Notes under the pieces: generated by a model
The model's input: the letters and a program-made list of their open reading frames with translations, nothing else
Database searches by the model: none
Told to the model about the DNA's origin: nothing
From: Marinilabiliaceae bacterium ANBcel2
GTDB taxonomy: Bacteria > Bacteroidota > Bacteroidia > Bacteroidales > Marinilabiliaceae
Direction of reading: 5' to 3'
Length of the DNA stretch: 64,000 bases
NCBI GenBank assembly: GCA_029688995.1
Contig: JARULA010000002.1
Span: 62,001-126,000, forward strand
Translations under genes and position numbers: made by a program
Part shown: piece by piece, positions 63,831 through 64,000 of the stretch
Numbering within the stretch: the first letter of the stretch is position 1
Layout of the letters: each line of letters begins with the position of its first letter

Positions 63831-64000
63831 CTTATAAAAGGTTTTGATAATTTTAAAACCTGCGATGTTTTATTAAATATAAAAGAAACTTTATTGCTAT
63901 GGGAATATGACAATAAAAGGTCTTAAACCACCCAAAATATTTAACCATAATATTATATCTCTCTTTTAACCCGGGAACTATATTCTTTTTTGTTAATCCG

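Noticed and set aside
63744-63926. 60-codon plus-strand frame near the window end
   Set aside because: It lies over the start and promoter of the minus-strand unknown gene, has odd composition and no family likeness.
1-64000. CRISPR arrays, insertion sequences, prophage, large repeats
   Set aside because: No regularly spaced repeats, transposase, integrase or phage structural gene was seen. The only exact long repeat is the tRNA-Asn pair.

Overview
The window reads as a chromosomal segment of a Bacteroidota bacterium, most like the Bacteroidales/Marinilabiliales. Signs of this are low GC, genes that mostly lack Shine-Dalgarno sequences, promoters of the TTG-N18-20-TAnnTTTG type, a type IX secretion tail on a secreted glycanase, and family signatures such as DUF6452/DUF6048, DUF4271 and a bacterial GH3-like adenylating enzyme. 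The genus cannot be fixed from the sequence. I see no phage, insertion sequence, integrase, CRISPR array or restriction system. The segment is mostly core genome with small accessory islands.

Region by region: 1-8.3 kb carries a cupin fragment, a secreted GH16 glucanase with three repeated modules, recO, tRNA-Leu(CAA), a secreted EEP hydrolase and a large M16 protease. 8.3-19.3 kb is a metal and envelope-sensing block: a CzcCBA-type RND pump, MgtE and an OmpR-type two-component system on one strand, with a divergent orphan histidine kinase. 19.3-28.4 kb holds carB and a five-gene MacAB/TolC-like exporter. 28.7-35.5 kb holds a CPBP protease, an unknown protein, an AbgT transporter, a dGTPase, a YgjP-like protease and a lipoprotein/beta-barrel pair. 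35.5-40.0 kb is a tight operon: porin, DUF4268, agmatine deiminase, N-carbamoylputrescine amidase and HAD phosphatase.

40.1-46.4 kb carries cytochrome c maturation (ResB-CcsA fusion), tsaB, efp, a SpoIIE-type phosphatase, a YkgJ-type cysteine cluster protein and frr. 46.6-48.7 kb has tyrS and cvpA on the other strand. 48.8-58.8 kb is a long plus-strand run: GH3-like, deoxynucleoside kinase, DUF4271, hemD, rnpA, yidD, tatD-like, tcdA, branched-chain aminotransferase, typA and a glycosyltransferase. The end holds a PfkB sugar/nucleoside kinase, two identical tandem tRNA-Asn genes, a YfhO-type membrane protein and an unrecognised 302-residue protein.

Functional links: the metal pump, MgtE and two-component system probably form a cation homeostasis locus. 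AguA and AguB together convert agmatine to putrescine, with a porin and an uncharacterised protein in the same operon. Translation genes (efp, frr, tyrS, tsaB, tcdA, rnpA, typA and tRNAs) are unusually frequent in the right half. No clearly new system stands out. The best candidates for uncharacterised biology are the DUF6452/DUF6048 pair, the porin-DUF4268-AguAB operon and two unrecognised proteins (29.6-30.4 kb and 62.9-63.8 kb).
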